From a virus: a stretch of 29,583 bases of DNA. The notes below the pieces were generated by a model. That model made no database searches. It had not been told where the DNA came from and saw only the letters and a list, made by a program, of their open reading frames with translations. Shown here one piece after another: positions 4,205 to 11,943 of the stretch (position 1 is the first letter of the stretch; each line of letters starts with the position of its first letter). The stretch is from positions 1 to 29,583 of the IMG/VR virus record IMGVR_UViG_3300045747_000191. One strand, written 5' to 3'. A program made the translations under genes and the position numbers.

Positions 4205-6307
4205 GTGGCTCTTGGTCTTTTAATACCTGCGGCCTCAGCCGCATCGCTAGAAGCCGACGACGCGGCTCGGAGAGCATCCGAAGCCAATCAGAACACACCT
4301 CTGGTGCAATCGCTCGCCGCCCACGTAAAAAAACGTTGGGCTCTCGTCCGCGACACCCGCACCGTCGTCGAAGACCGCTTGTCGAAATGCTTGCGGCAGC
4401 GCGCGGGGAAATACGATCCCGAGACGCTCGCCGAGATACAGAAGCAGGGCGGCTCCGAAATTTACATGAACCTCACCAGCGTCAAAGTGCGCGGCGCGTC
4501 AAGCTGGCTGCGCGATACGCTGACCGGCACTGGTTCCGAAAAGCCTTGGTCCCTCGACGCCACGCCAATTCCAGAGCTCCCTCCGGAAGTGCAGAAAGGT
4601 CTTTTTGACGACTTGCACGCCGAAGTACTAAACCACATGCAGACCACCGGCGAGATACCGCAGGAAGCCGAAGTTCGCCAGTACGCGTTGCAGATGCGGG
4701 ATACCCAGCTACAAAAAGTACAGGATGCTGCGAAGCTGCGAGTGTCCCGTATGGAATTGAAGATGGAAGACCAGCTGACGGAAGGCGGGTTTGCCAACGC
4801 ATTCAGCGAATTCATCGACGACATTGTTACGTTCCCGACGGCCATACTGAAAGGGCCGGTTCCGCGCAAGCGTACACTTCTGAAGTGGGATGGAACGATG
4901 CTTGTCCCAACGGAAAGCATACGTCTGGAGTGGGAACGCGTCGATCCGTTTAAAGCATACCCTGCTCCGTGGGCGTCATCTGTACAAGATGGATTCTTTA
5001 TCGAACGCCACAAACTCACCCGTTCCGATCTTGAGTCCCTTATCGGCGTAGATGGGTACGATTCAGCGGCGATTAAGGCAGTTTTAGCCGATTTTGATGG
5101 CGGGATGCTGCGAAATTGGCTCTCTGTGGACTCGTTACAGGCTCAGGCCGAGAACAAAAACGCTGCAACAGCGGATACCGAAGAGATTGTTGAAGCAATT
5201 CAACTGTGGGATGAGGTTACCGGCGACAAATTGCTTGAATGGGGTATGCCGAAGACAGATATTAAGGACAAAACCAAGACTTACCCAGCCGAAGTGTGGC
5301 TTATCGGCTCGCGCGTGGTGCGCGCGGTGCTGAATTACGACCCGTTGGGCAGAAAACCATACTACGCATCGAGCTATGAGGTCCTCCCGGGTAGTTTTTG
5401 GGGCAACAGCGTGCCTGACTTGATTCGTGACTGCCAGAGTATGTGTAATGCGTCCGCAAGGGCACTCTCGAACAACATGGGGATCGCTTCCGGGCCGCAA
5501 GTGGGGGTAAACATCAGCAGATTGCCTGCTGGCGAGCAAATTACCAACATGTACCCGTGGAAAACGTGGCAATTTCAGAATTCTGACTACCAAGACAACT
5601 CGAAACCACTGGAATTCTTCCAACCAACGAGCAACGCACCCGAATTGATGGCTGTTTTCGAGAAATTCTCGACAATGGCTGACGAATACAGCGGAATCCC
5701 GCGATATATGACGGGCGAATCCACATCCGGGGCTGGCAGAACGGCTTCTGGCCTCTCCATGATGATGAGCAACGCCTCAAAAGGTCTGAAACAGGTAGTC
5801 CACAACATCGACTCTCGGTGTTTGACCCCCATGCTTGAGCGCTTGTACCAGCACAATCTGCGGTACAGCAAGGACCCAGAACTGGTCGGCGACGTCACTA
5901 TTGTGGCAAAAGGCGCTGTTTCTCTGGTCCTGAGAGAGACCACGGCGGTACGCAGAAACGAATTCTTGCAGTTGGTGCTGAATAGCCCTATAGCCCAACA
6001 GGTTGTTGGCTTACCGGGTGCTGCTGCGCTGCTGCGCGACGCGGCTAAACAGCTTGATATGCCAGCAGATAAAGTGGTGCCAAGCGAGCAGTCGATTGCG
6101 CAGATGATTGCGGACCAACGGGCACAGCAACAGGCCGCATTGCAGCAGTCCATGCAGCCCGAGTACGAAAAAATTGATTTCCAGAAGGATGCGTCGGGTG
6201 CTGTGACCGGGGCGACGAAGATGAAGCCAAAGGGTATGCTGCCCGACGGATCACCAGCGGGTGGTCGCGACGCTAATATTGTGCGCAACCGAGTTCAAGG
6301 CGGATAA
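4205..6307 (+). CDS. Portal (head-tail connector) protein
   Basis: A 700-aa protein forming the dodecameric ring at the capsid vertex through which DNA is packaged and ejected. Its size matches large P22-type portals (P22 gp1 is 725 aa), not the ~500-aa siphovirus portals. Portal-like stretches include ERVDPFKAYPAP (residues ~240-251), YDPLGRKPYY (~378-387) and GSFWGNSVPDLIRDCQ (~396-411). A long helical section follows, and the C-terminus (~630-665) is Gln/Ala-rich, as in the barrel of P22 portal. The start is a GTG; only a poor CAGGG-like ribosome-binding site precedes it and no in-frame ATG is available upstream. It is the first gene after the terL terminator. Confidence 0.9.
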   Translation: MALGLLIPAASAASLEADDAARRASEANQNTPLVQSLAAHVKKRWALVRDTRTVVEDRLSKCLRQRAGKYDPETLAEIQKQGGSEIYMNLTSVKVRGASSWLRDTLTGTGSEKPWSLDATPIPELPPEVQKGLFDDLHAEVLNHMQTTGEIPQEAEVRQYALQMRDTQLQKVQDAAKLRVSRMELKMEDQLTEGGFANAFSEFIDDIVTFPTAILKGPVPRKRTLLKWDGTMLVPTESIRLEWERVDPFKAYPAPWASSVQDGFFIERHKLTRSDLESLIGVDGYDSAAIKAVLADFDGGMLRNWLSVDSLQAQAENKNAATADTEEIVEAIQLWDEVTGDKLLEWGMPKTDIKDKTKTYPAEVWLIGSRVVRAVLNYDPLGRKPYYASSYEVLPGSFWGNSVPDLIRDCQSMCNASARALSNNMGIASGPQVGVNISRLPAGEQITNMYPWKTWQFQNSDYQDNSKPLEFFQPTSNAPELMAVFEKFSTMADEYSGIPRYMTGESTSGAGRTASGLSMMMSNASKGLKQVVHNIDSRCLTPMLERLYQHNLRYSKDPELVGDVTIVAKGAVSLVLRETTAVRRNEFLQLVLNSPIAQQVVGLPGAAALLRDAAKQLDMPADKVVPSEQSIAQMIADQRAQQQAALQQSMQPEYEKIDFQKDASGAVTGATKMKPKGMLPDGSPAGGRDANIVRNRVQGG

Positions 6308-6308
6308 C

Positions 6309-6488
6309 ATGACCCCAAGAGAATTAGCGTTCGTCAACGCGATTGCCAAGCAGCGGGACCAAGCACTCAACACTTCCGCGTCGTTGCAAGCCGATTTGTT
6401 TGAACTACAAGAAAAGTTCGACAAGTTGGAAGCCAGCAGCAAAGAAGCTGCTGTTCCACCCACTGACACATCGAAAGGAACACCATGA
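6309..6488 (+). CDS. Small helical phage protein (59 aa)
   Basis: Starts at ATG 6309 with AAGGCGG about 5 nt upstream, directly after the portal stop; an in-frame ATG at 6261 lies inside the portal gene and is less likely. The product (MTPRELAFVNAIAKQRDQ...) is a single predicted long helix with heptad-like Leu/Ala spacing through residue ~45, then a Pro/Thr-rich tail. This suggests a small coiled-coil accessory to head assembly or lysis. No family recognised. Its stop overlaps the next start (ATGA at 6485-6488). Confidence 0.7.
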   Translation: MTPRELAFVNAIAKQRDQALNTSASLQADLFELQEKFDKLEASSKEAAVPPTDTSKGTP

Positions 6489-6622
6489 AAAAGATGACTG
6501 AGAAAAAAGAACCTAAGGGCGAAGAAAAGAAAGAGTCCAAAATGCCTTCTTGGATGCAGAAAAGCGTCGAAAAGAAGGAAGGAGCCCACGGCAAAGTCAT
6601 GAAAAAAGGTAAGAAATGCTAA
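6485..6622 (+). CDS. Lys-rich small protein (45 aa)
   Basis: ATG 6485 overlaps the previous stop as ATGA, preceded by AAAGGAA. The 45-aa product is extremely rich in lysine and glutamate, with one hydrophobic patch, MPSWMQKS (residues ~20-27), and ends in KKGKKC. It could be an unstructured nucleic-acid- or capsid-associated peptide; the function is unknown. The next gene starts inside its last codons (ATGCTAA, 6616-6622), so the chain of overlapping genes continues and supports real expression. Confidence 0.65.
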   Translation: MKKMTEKKEPKGEEKKESKMPSWMQKSVEKKEGAHGKVMKKGKKC

Positions 6623-7008
6623 CTTCTGGCTTAACCACCAGCGCAAAAATGCTACTTCTAGAGCTGCTCGCGACTGAGCAGTTCAAGGTAGCGTTGTATT
6701 CTGTCGATGCCTACATCAGCCCAAGTACGGACTTTTATACGTCGCTTGGGGAGGTGGTTGGAAAGGGGTACAAAGCTGGTGGTTTACCCCTCAAAAACCC
6801 GAAGGTGTGGAACGACAACGGTGTTGCCTGCCTTACTTGGGACAGCCCAGTAATACCGGTGTCGACTATTTCTGCGAACGGGTTCATGATTTACTGCCCA
6901 TCGCGAGGGAATAAATGTATTTTTGTGGGCGACTGGAGCGGTACGTACTCGTCCACGGAGGGACCTTTTACAATCACCATAGCTGATGACCAGCTTTGTA
7001 TCGAGTAG
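6616..7008 (+). CDS. Small beta-rich phage protein, paralogue of the protein at 9183-9647
   Basis: A 130-aa protein starting at ATG 6616, overlapping the previous stop by 7 nt. After an N-terminal segment come FKVALY, YTSLGEVVGKGYKAGG, then TISANGFMIY and a closing FTITI. The same order (FKAALY, YTATGEATGTGYTATG, TIAAFDCVLLY, FTLTM) occurs in the 154-aa protein at 9183-9647, so the two look like diverged copies of one beta-sandwich family. Related small proteins are common in phage structural regions, but I cannot name the function. Placement between portal and lysis genes suggests a minor virion protein. Confidence 0.7.
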   Translation: MLTSGLTTSAKMLLLELLATEQFKVALYSVDAYISPSTDFYTSLGEVVGKGYKAGGLPLKNPKVWNDNGVACLTWDSPVIPVSTISANGFMIYCPSRGNKCIFVGDWSGTYSSTEGPFTITIADDQLCIE

Positions 7009-7037
7009 CTGATATGCCACCAACAGAGGAACATAAA

Positions 7038-7343
7038 ATGTTTGAGCCCAACAAGGAAGATCGCCGTAGCAACTCTTGGCATCTGTCCAAAGAAGTCCCC
7101 GTTGCGCTCATTACATCTCTCGCCATTAGCGTGATGACTGGTGTATACGCGGTATCGAAGCTTGACTCGCGAGTAGAGGCCTTGGAAAAAGCGATCTTAA
7201 AAACGGATGCAATAGCGGCAACGACCGATAACAAGATCGAAAGCAAACTGAACCAAATTCAGGCGAGCATTTCCGAGTTGAACAACAAGTTTATGCAAGC
7301 GCAGATTGATATGGCGCGTGAAGGAACAGGACATAAGAAATGA
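7038..7343 (+). CDS. Single-pass membrane protein with coiled coil (lysis cassette)
   Basis: I choose ATG 7038 because GAGG lies 8 nt upstream. Earlier in-frame starts (TTG 6996, ATG 7014) overlap or abut the previous gene and have no site. The 101-aa product has a charged N-terminus, one membrane segment at residues ~19-40 (VPVALITSLAISVMTGVYAV) and a long predicted coiled coil from ~41 to 95. Proteins of this shape sit beside holins in many phages and may be holins, antiholins or spanin-like accessories. It is coupled to the next gene by ATGA. Confidence 0.65.
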   Translation: MFEPNKEDRRSNSWHLSKEVPVALITSLAISVMTGVYAVSKLDSRVEALEKAILKTDAIAATTDNKIESKLNQIQASISELNNKFMQAQIDMAREGTGHKK

Positions 7344-7639
7344 ATGTAACCGACGCCTTTCGGTGGACAGAAACGCGTCTTGATGAGGGAGGGTGGATTC
7401 GTCGGATATACTTGCTGCTTGCAACTGCGATGACGTGGAAATATGTGTTGTGGGCGATGGGTTTTGCAACGACAAGCCCAAGAGCCGGTTCTGACGTAGC
7501 AATGATTATCGCAGCGGTAGGGGTTCCAGTTGCAGCAGTGCAGACTTTCGCGTTTAATGCATACTTGGACTCTCGAAAAATACAACCCGTTACAGCTTCA
7601 GCATCGACAACAACCAGCACCGTGGAAATAACCAAATGA
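7340..7639 (+). CDS. Holin candidate (two membrane segments)
   Basis: A 99-aa protein with two predicted membrane helices, residues ~20-42 (YLLLATAMTWKYVLWAMGF) and ~52-75 (VAMIIAAVGVPVAAVQTF), and a polar Ser/Thr-rich C-terminus. The size, topology and position directly upstream of the endolysin fit a class II-type holin, which opens the inner membrane at lysis time and releases the endolysin. It overlaps both neighbours by ATGA (7340 and 7636), giving a tightly coupled unit. The neighbouring 101-aa membrane protein could instead be the holin and this the antiholin. Confidence 0.6.
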   Translation: MNVTDAFRWTETRLDEGGWIRRIYLLLATAMTWKYVLWAMGFATTSPRAGSDVAMIIAAVGVPVAAVQTFAFNAYLDSRKIQPVTASASTTTSTVEITK

Positions 7640-8034
7640 TTATCACCAGCGAAGACTACTTTGGCAAACAATCCCGCATCGTGAAGCCTACCGACGACGT
7701 GATTGCGAACGCTGACGTTCTCATCGCGCGCGTAAATATTTTGCTGGTTGAAGTGTACGAAGTGAACGGCATCAACCCAGATGGAATCAATTCAGGCTGG
7801 CGTTCGGCGAACTACAACGCTATGGTTCCGGGCGCTGCGGTGAACTCGAAGCACATCACCGGGCAGGCGATAGACTTGAGCGATCCGGAAGGAGAGCTCG
7901 ACGAGTTCTTGTACAAAAATCAGGGGTTTCTTGTAGAAAATTCGTTGTGGCTGGAACACCCAGCAGCAACAAAGGGGTGGACTCATTTGCAGTCTATTCC
8001 TCCGCGTAGTGGTAACCGAGTATTTTTCCCTTAA
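7636..8034 (+). CDS. Endolysin, M15-type zinc peptidase
   Basis: A 132-aa enzyme of the Peptidase M15 (D-Ala-D-Ala carboxypeptidase-like) fold, cutting peptide bonds in peptidoglycan. Visible signatures are SGWRS (residues 53-57), SKHITGQAID (71-80) giving zinc ligands His73 and Asp80, and GWTHLQ with the third ligand His117. Glu107 lies where a catalytic acid is usually found. There is no signal peptide, so export depends on the holin next to it. The length fits single-domain M15 endolysins. ATG 7636 overlaps the holin stop. Confidence 0.9.
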   Translation: MIITSEDYFGKQSRIVKPTDDVIANADVLIARVNILLVEVYEVNGINPDGINSGWRSANYNAMVPGAAVNSKHITGQAIDLSDPEGELDEFLYKNQGFLVENSLWLEHPAATKGWTHLQSIPPRSGNRVFFP

Positions 8035-8042
8035 GGAGAACG

Positions 8043-8225
8043 ATGATGATTGATATAAATAACGAACGCGACAAAGCCATTGCCGCAGCAAAGCAGACCA
8101 TACAGGAAACACGCGATGCTGTACAAGGCATGGACGTGAAGGAAAAATCTGCTATGCGAGTGGTCGCCATCGTTGTGGTAGTGGTTTGCATCGCGTTGTT
8201 TGCCGCGTGGAAACTTTCGCACTAA
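8043..8225 (+). CDS. Small C-terminally anchored membrane protein (60 aa)
   Basis: AAGGAG lies 5-6 nt before ATG 8043 (a second ATG follows immediately). The first ~37 residues form a charged helix; residues ~38-56 are a strongly hydrophobic membrane segment (VVAIVVVVVCIALFAAW) and the protein ends KLSH. It lies between the endolysin and the spanins, so a lysis-accessory role is likely, for example a pinholin or antiholin-like protein. No specific family is recognised. The decamer TGATATAAAT (8051-8060) near its start also occurs in the scaffold-operon promoter, but a matching -35 box is missing here. Confidence 0.65.
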   Translation: MMIDINNERDKAIAAAKQTIQETRDAVQGMDVKEKSAMRVVAIVVVVVCIALFAAWKLSH

Positions 8226-8232
8226 GGTGGAT

Positions 8233-8415
8233 ATGGACGAACAAATTACCAGTGCCGTGCATAAGTTCCTCGACTGGGAGCTACCACACGACTTCGTCCC
8301 AGACGGCGGAATCTTGTATTATTCCTCTTGGGGGAAAGGTAAACTGAAAGGGTCGAATTTGTTCTCGGAAAGGCAGGCAAAAGAAATGTTTACGCACTGT
8401 CTATCAAATGTTTGA
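8233..8415 (+). CDS. Conserved-type small phage protein (60 aa)
   Basis: ATG 8233 has AAGGTGG just upstream and is preferred over an in-frame ATG at 8200 inside the previous gene. The 60-aa product contains FLDWELPHDFVPDGGILYY and ends GSNLFSERQAKEMFTHCL. I recall similar small proteins (LP-x-DF-x-PD-x-GI followed later by GTNL and a helix) beside lysis genes of several phages, with no assigned role. Its end overlaps the i-spanin start (8408-8415). Confidence 0.65.
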   Translation: MDEQITSAVHKFLDWELPHDFVPDGGILYYSSWGKGKLKGSNLFSERQAKEMFTHCLSNV

Positions 8416-8938
8416 TTTTCTAGGACTGTGGCGATTCGCCATCTACGCCGCCGTGATCGCATCTTTTGCGGGAGCTATTTACTATGCCAAAGGTAAATAT
8501 GATGCAGGACAACAGGAAATTGGAGCAGCGCCTTACAAAATTGCAATCGCAAATCAAAAACAAGAAGCGGCTGAAAAATTGGCGGCGGCAATCGCAAGCG
8601 TCGAAGCGCAGGTTCGCGAGCGAGACGGACGAATAGCATCAATTGTGGAAGGGTACTCAGATGAACGAATTAAAAGTGCTGCTGATTTTGACCGTCGCCT
8701 TGTTGCTGCTGGTAGGTTGCGCGACCCCGAAGCCCCCAGATGTTGGGGTAGTAGTGGTAGCCCCCCAAGCGGCAAGACCGCAAATGCCGCCACAACTGAA
8801 AGCGCCAGTGGCGGAGAAGGCGGCTTCCTCTCTGTCCGCTTTGATAGACTTCTTAAAGATTTGATCCGCGACACCGACGCGTTGATAGCTCACGACCGAC
8901 TTTGTGTAGCCTACGCCCGTGAAATAAGCGCAGAATAG
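8408..8938 (+). CDS. Rz: i-spanin (Rz-like inner membrane spanin)
   Basis: A 176-aa protein with an N-terminal membrane anchor (residues ~7-26, LWRFAIYAAVIASFAGAIYY) and a periplasmic Ala/Glu/Lys-rich coiled coil (~45-105), the shape of lambda Rz. With the outer-membrane partner it spans the periplasm and fuses the two membranes in the last step of lysis. The second half is Gly/Ser-rich (~113-140), where the DNA also encodes the o-spanin in the +1 frame, so composition there is constrained by two proteins. It overlaps the preceding gene by 8 nt. Confidence 0.85.
   Translation: MFDFLGLWRFAIYAAVIASFAGAIYYAKGKYDAGQQEIGAAPYKIAIANQKQEAAEKLAAAIASVEAQVRERDGRIASIVEGYSDERIKSAADFDRRLVAAGRLRDPEAPRCWGSSGSPPSGKTANAATTESASGGEGGFLSVRFDRLLKDLIRDTDALIAHDRLCVAYAREISAE
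8661..8864 (+). CDS. Rz1: o-spanin lipoprotein (Rz1-like), embedded in the i-spanin gene
   Basis: Lies wholly inside 8408-8938 in the +1 frame. ATG 8661 has GGAAGGG 7 nt upstream and is preferred over an in-frame ATG at 8643. The 67-aa product has a signal peptide ending in lipobox L-V-G-C (Cys20; MNELKVLLILTVALLLLVGC), then a Pro-rich mature part (PKPPD, PQMPPQLKAP). This is exactly the lambda Rz1 design: an outer-membrane lipoprotein that binds the i-spanin C-terminus. The embedded arrangement and lipobox make the call strong, and it demonstrates a Gram-negative host. Confidence 0.85.
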   Translation: MNELKVLLILTVALLLLVGCATPKPPDVGVVVVAPQAARPQMPPQLKAPVAEKAASSLSALIDFLKI

Positions 8939-8986
8939 TAGACACACCCGCTACCAACATTTACACTTACTCCCAAAGGTACTCGA

Positions 8987-9181
8987 ATGAAAGTTTTTAC
9001 AACTAAAGGCGTTCTGGATTTCTCCGAATTGGATGTGACCGATACGGTCGAGCTGAACGATACCGCGAGAGTAATTGCAACTGAGTGGCGGCTTAAAGGG
9101 ACGGACGAAATTGTCCGACGTGACGTAAACGCAAACATTCTCGTCGGCCACTTGGTCGGTGGGGAGCAAGGAGAAATCTAA
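8987..9181 (+). CDS. Small phage protein of unknown function (64 aa)
   Basis: ATG 8987 is preceded by AAAGG at 7-nt spacing. The product (MKVFTTKGVLDFSELDVTD...) is acidic and mostly predicted beta strand. It is separated from the following 154-aa gene by one nucleotide and appears to open the first appendage cluster after the lysis cassette. No family recognised; a small chaperone or adaptor for the following structural proteins is possible but unsupported by motifs. Confidence 0.65.
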   Translation: MKVFTTKGVLDFSELDVTDTVELNDTARVIATEWRLKGTDEIVRRDVNANILVGHLVGGEQGEI

Positions 9182-9182
9182 C

Positions 9183-9647
9183 ATGGCTAACACACAAGCA
9201 GTCTGCAATTCTTTCCGGCCTGAACTGCTGAATGCAGTGCATCAATTCGGGGCTCCGACAATCGTGTCGCGTGGTAGCTTGACCGCACCAGCAGCAGACA
9301 CGTTCAAGGCGGCGCTCTACTTCGCTACCGCGACGATTGACTCGACAACTGCGGCCTACACCGCAACTGGTGAGGCAACAGGAACCGGGTACACCGCGAC
9401 GGGTGTGACTTTCACTTGGGTTGCCCCCAGCAACACGACGGGTACGGCGTTCACTACGCCAAGTGCCTCGCTCGCGTGGACGACTGCAACTATTGCCGCG
9501 TTCGACTGCGTTCTGCTTTACAACTCGACGCAAAGTGGAAAAGCGGTAGCCGTTTATACGTTCGGTTCGCAGACGGTAACGGCGGGTAACTTCACACTCA
9601 CCATGCCGACCAACAACTCCACAACGGGGCTCTTGAGGCTCGCGTGA
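9183..9647 (+). CDS. Beta-rich structural protein (154 aa), paralogue of 6616-7008
   Basis: ATG 9183 has AAGGAG about 9 nt upstream; an in-frame ATG at 9159 lies inside the previous gene. The protein is rich in Thr, Ala and Ser with alternating hydrophobic strands and contains FKAALY, YTATGEATGTGYTATG and FTLTM in the same order as the protein at 6616-7008. Such sequences form beta-sandwich virion proteins. It overlaps the next gene as TGATG (9645-9649). Confidence 0.75.
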   Translation: MANTQAVCNSFRPELLNAVHQFGAPTIVSRGSLTAPAADTFKAALYFATATIDSTTAAYTATGEATGTGYTATGVTFTWVAPSNTTGTAFTTPSASLAWTTATIAAFDCVLLYNSTQSGKAVAVYTFGSQTVTAGNFTLTMPTNNSTTGLLRLA

Positions 9648-10015
9648 TGCTCGCAGATCGCTGCCTTGAAACCTCAACAACGACCGGCGTAGGAGATTTC
9701 ACCCTCGCCGGTGCGGTGGCTGGTTTCCGCACACTGTACGGAACAGGTGTTGACCAACTTAAGGTTAACGACCCGTTCTCCTATGCGATTGAGGCAGTAG
9801 ATGCAAGTGGAAATCCCACGGGAGCATTTGAAAATGGTAACGGTGTGTTGCTCACGTCTACCACGTTTTCAAGATCGCCTAGTGTTTCATCAAATAGCGA
9901 TGCGCTGGTTAGTTTTTCCGCTGGTACGAAATACGTTTACATCAGCCTAAATGCCGATGACATTATGACGATAGGCAAAGTCCTTGCGCTTTCCTACAAC
10001 ATCGCCACACCGTAA
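9647..10015 (+). CDS. Conserved-type phage structural protein (122 aa)
   Basis: ATG 9647 shares its A with the previous stop (TGATG). The N-terminus, ETSTTTGVGDFTLAGAV, followed by a YAIEAVDASGNPTGAFE segment and a closing SFSAGTKYVYISL, resembles a family of ~120-aa proteins found upstream of tail-fibre genes in many phages and prophages. It is probably a beta-barrel virion component or fibre adaptor. A GTG three bases upstream in the same frame is an alternative start. The precise role is unknown. Confidence 0.7.
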   Translation: MLADRCLETSTTTGVGDFTLAGAVAGFRTLYGTGVDQLKVNDPFSYAIEAVDASGNPTGAFENGNGVLLTSTTFSRSPSVSSNSDALVSFSAGTKYVYISLNADDIMTIGKVLALSYNIATP

Positions 10016-10024
10016 AGGAACATC

Positions 10025-10807
10025 ATGGCCGCACCAAATACAGCCCCAATTTACACTCGCGTAGGCTCTATCGGACAGTCGATGATTCTCACGACTGCCG
10101 CGAATGACTACACCGGAATTTCACCATATAACCGTGAAATTTTTACAGCAGACGCAACAAACGGCGGCTTATGTGGCGGTGTGCGCTTCAAAGCGCGCGG
10201 AACGAACATCACGACGGTTGCCCGAATTTACATCAATCGTGGCGGAATAAACACCCAAATTTGCGTAGCGCCTACCGCCCCAACTGGAACACCAAGCACA
10301 ACAGGCGGAACAATCATCATTGGTACGTACTATGCCTGCGTGATCGCAATCATGGCGAACGGTTCACAGTCCCCAATCGGCGCGTTTTCGGCGGCGGTGT
10401 CCACCGTCACCACGGCGACAAGTTCGATTGCGTGGGCATGGACAGCGGTTCCCGGTGCAGTCTCATATCGCCTCTATGTTTCGCCGTGGGTTGCTGCCGG
10501 TGCGACCTATGCGACATTTGCGCAGAGATATTTCACCAGTGCAACAAACAGTTATTCGCAGACCGCGATGGGTGAAACGGGAACGTTCGACGACCCGACA
10601 GTTGGCAATCAATTTTTGTATGGCGAAGTAACGCTGCCAGCGACGACAGCATCGGCAGTCGCAGCCACACCGGATATTGACTATTTGTTCATTTCCCCCA
10701 CCGGCGCGGTTGGGCTATTGCTGCCGCCCGGTTATGAGATTTATGTTGGACTTGGAACAACGGTTGCAGCCGGATGGAGCGTAGGTGGACTTGGGGGGGC
10801 ATACTGA
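10025..10807 (+). CDS. Beta-structured appendage protein with fibronectin-like centre (260 aa)
   Basis: AAAGGAA precedes ATG 10025. The protein is Thr/Ala/Gly-rich. Residues ~85-185 read like a fibronectin type III/Ig-like domain (TYYACVIAIMANGSQSP, IAWAWTAVPGAVSYRLYVSP), where W-x-x-V-x-G-A-x-x-Y-x-x-Y is the usual strand pattern. The end (PPGYEIYVGLGTT) resembles capping strands of fibre proteins. It belongs to the appendage cluster 9183-14342 and overlaps the next gene as TGATG (10805-10809). Confidence 0.7.
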   Translation: MAAPNTAPIYTRVGSIGQSMILTTAANDYTGISPYNREIFTADATNGGLCGGVRFKARGTNITTVARIYINRGGINTQICVAPTAPTGTPSTTGGTIIIGTYYACVIAIMANGSQSPIGAFSAAVSTVTTATSSIAWAWTAVPGAVSYRLYVSPWVAAGATYATFAQRYFTSATNSYSQTAMGETGTFDDPTVGNQFLYGEVTLPATTASAVAATPDIDYLFISPTGAVGLLLPPGYEIYVGLGTTVAAGWSVGGLGGAY

Positions 10808-11007
10808 TGACTCGCTATATTTTGATTGAGATTCAAGACTACGGGCGCGCCTATCAAAAGGTGCAGAACGAAGCAGCCATTGCTTACCTTTCAGAGAACG
10901 GCGATTTTTTGTATGATGCCGTCCCTATTGGGAAAAGCTCTTATGTAGTTGATGACCGCCCACCGACGCTTCCGTGGATGGTTGAGCCTGTTATTCAGGC
11001 GGCATAA
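10807..11007 (+). CDS. Small protein between appendage genes (66 aa)
   Basis: ATG 10807 overlaps the previous stop (TGATG). The 66-aa product (MTRYILIEIQDYGRAYQ...) is acidic with mixed strands and helix and ends just before the next ATG (11008) with no gap. The tight placement in front of the Gly-rich adhesin-like gene suggests an assembly helper or minor component. No family recognised. Confidence 0.65.
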   Translation: MTRYILIEIQDYGRAYQKVQNEAAIAYLSENGDFLYDAVPIGKSSYVVDDRPPTLPWMVEPVIQAA

Positions 11008-11943
11008 ATGGACTACGGACACATCCCACGTCCAGAAGGCGCAATCACCCAGATATTTTATGGCAATTGCCTTGTCGCCGGTACGCAGTGGCAGACCATT
11101 GTTAAGCCTCGCGGCAAGTCTATGCTCATGGTCAATATGTTCGGCAAAGGCGGACGTGGTGGCACAGGCGTAGTCGGTGCGAACTCGGTATCGGCAGGCG
11201 GTGGCGGTGGCGGTTCAGGCGGTCAGACCAACCTGCTCATGCCAACCTACATGCTTCCTGACGTGCTGTATCTGTCCCTCGCGGGTGATGCGGCCACGAC
11301 GACAATGGCGAGTTACCTTGCCGTTGCGCTCAACCCGACAGCGGTCACTGTGCCAGCAGCAAATAATATTTTGTGTATCGCCAACGGCGGCGGTAACGGC
11401 GGTAACGCAGCGGCAGGCACAGGCGGCGCAGCAGGGGCAGCAGGTGCTATCGCAACGCTTGCCACAATGCCGCTTGGCTTCGCATACGCAACCGCGCTTG
11501 TTGGGCTAGCGGGTATCGTCGGCGGTGCGGCAATCGCAGGTGCGGCGCTCACGCTTCCGTTAACTGGCCTACTCCTGACAGGCGGCACAGGCGGCGGCGG
11601 ACTTCCAGCGGCAGCGGCGGTAGGAACAGCAGGCGGCGCGATCACTGGTGCGGGTGTATTCCCGACTATTGCCGGTGGCGTAGGTGGAGCAGCCGCAACT
11701 ACTCCTCCGGGTTTTGGTCAGCCCGGTTTCTCACAGATCAATAGTCTGCTCTACAACATGGGCGGCACAGGCGGCGGCTCGACGCACGGCACTGCGCTAA
11801 CGACCGGCCTTGTGCAGTCAGTCGGCGGTAACGGTATGCCCGGATGCGGCGGCGGCGGTAACGGTGGTGCATTGACCGGCTCAACAGTCGCGCCCGATGT
11901 CGGTCATGGCGGAGTTGCGTTCTGCATTCTTGTGTGGTTCTAA
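11008..11943 (+). CDS. Gly-rich tail tip/adhesin-like protein (311 aa)
   Basis: Residues ~1-45 form a compact N-terminal domain (QWQTIVKPRGKSMLMVNMFG). Almost all of the rest alternates glycine-rich runs (GGGGGGSGG, GGGNGGN, GGTGGGG, CGGGGNGG) with short hydrophobic or variable segments, closing GHGGVAFCILVWF. Gly-rich runs separated by variable loops are characteristic of phage receptor-binding tips such as the polyglycine-sandwich adhesins of T-even relatives, where the loops contact the receptor. Homology to that family is not claimed; the architecture is. The gene begins immediately after the previous stop. Confidence 0.7.
   Translation: MDYGHIPRPEGAITQIFYGNCLVAGTQWQTIVKPRGKSMLMVNMFGKGGRGGTGVVGANSVSAGGGGGGSGGQTNLLMPTYMLPDVLYLSLAGDAATTTMASYLAVALNPTAVTVPAANNILCIANGGGNGGNAAAGTGGAAGAAGAIATLATMPLGFAYATALVGLAGIVGGAAIAGAALTLPLTGLLLTGGTGGGGLPAAAAVGTAGGAITGAGVFPTIAGGVGGAAATTPPGFGQPGFSQINSLLYNMGGTGGGSTHGTALTTGLVQSVGGNGMPGCGGGGNGGALTGSTVAPDVGHGGVAFCILVWF

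Noticed and set aside
8051-8060. TGATATAAAT identical to the -10 region of the head-module promoter
   Set aside because: No -35 match at 17-18 bp and it lies just inside a gene; kept only as a possible weak internal promoter.
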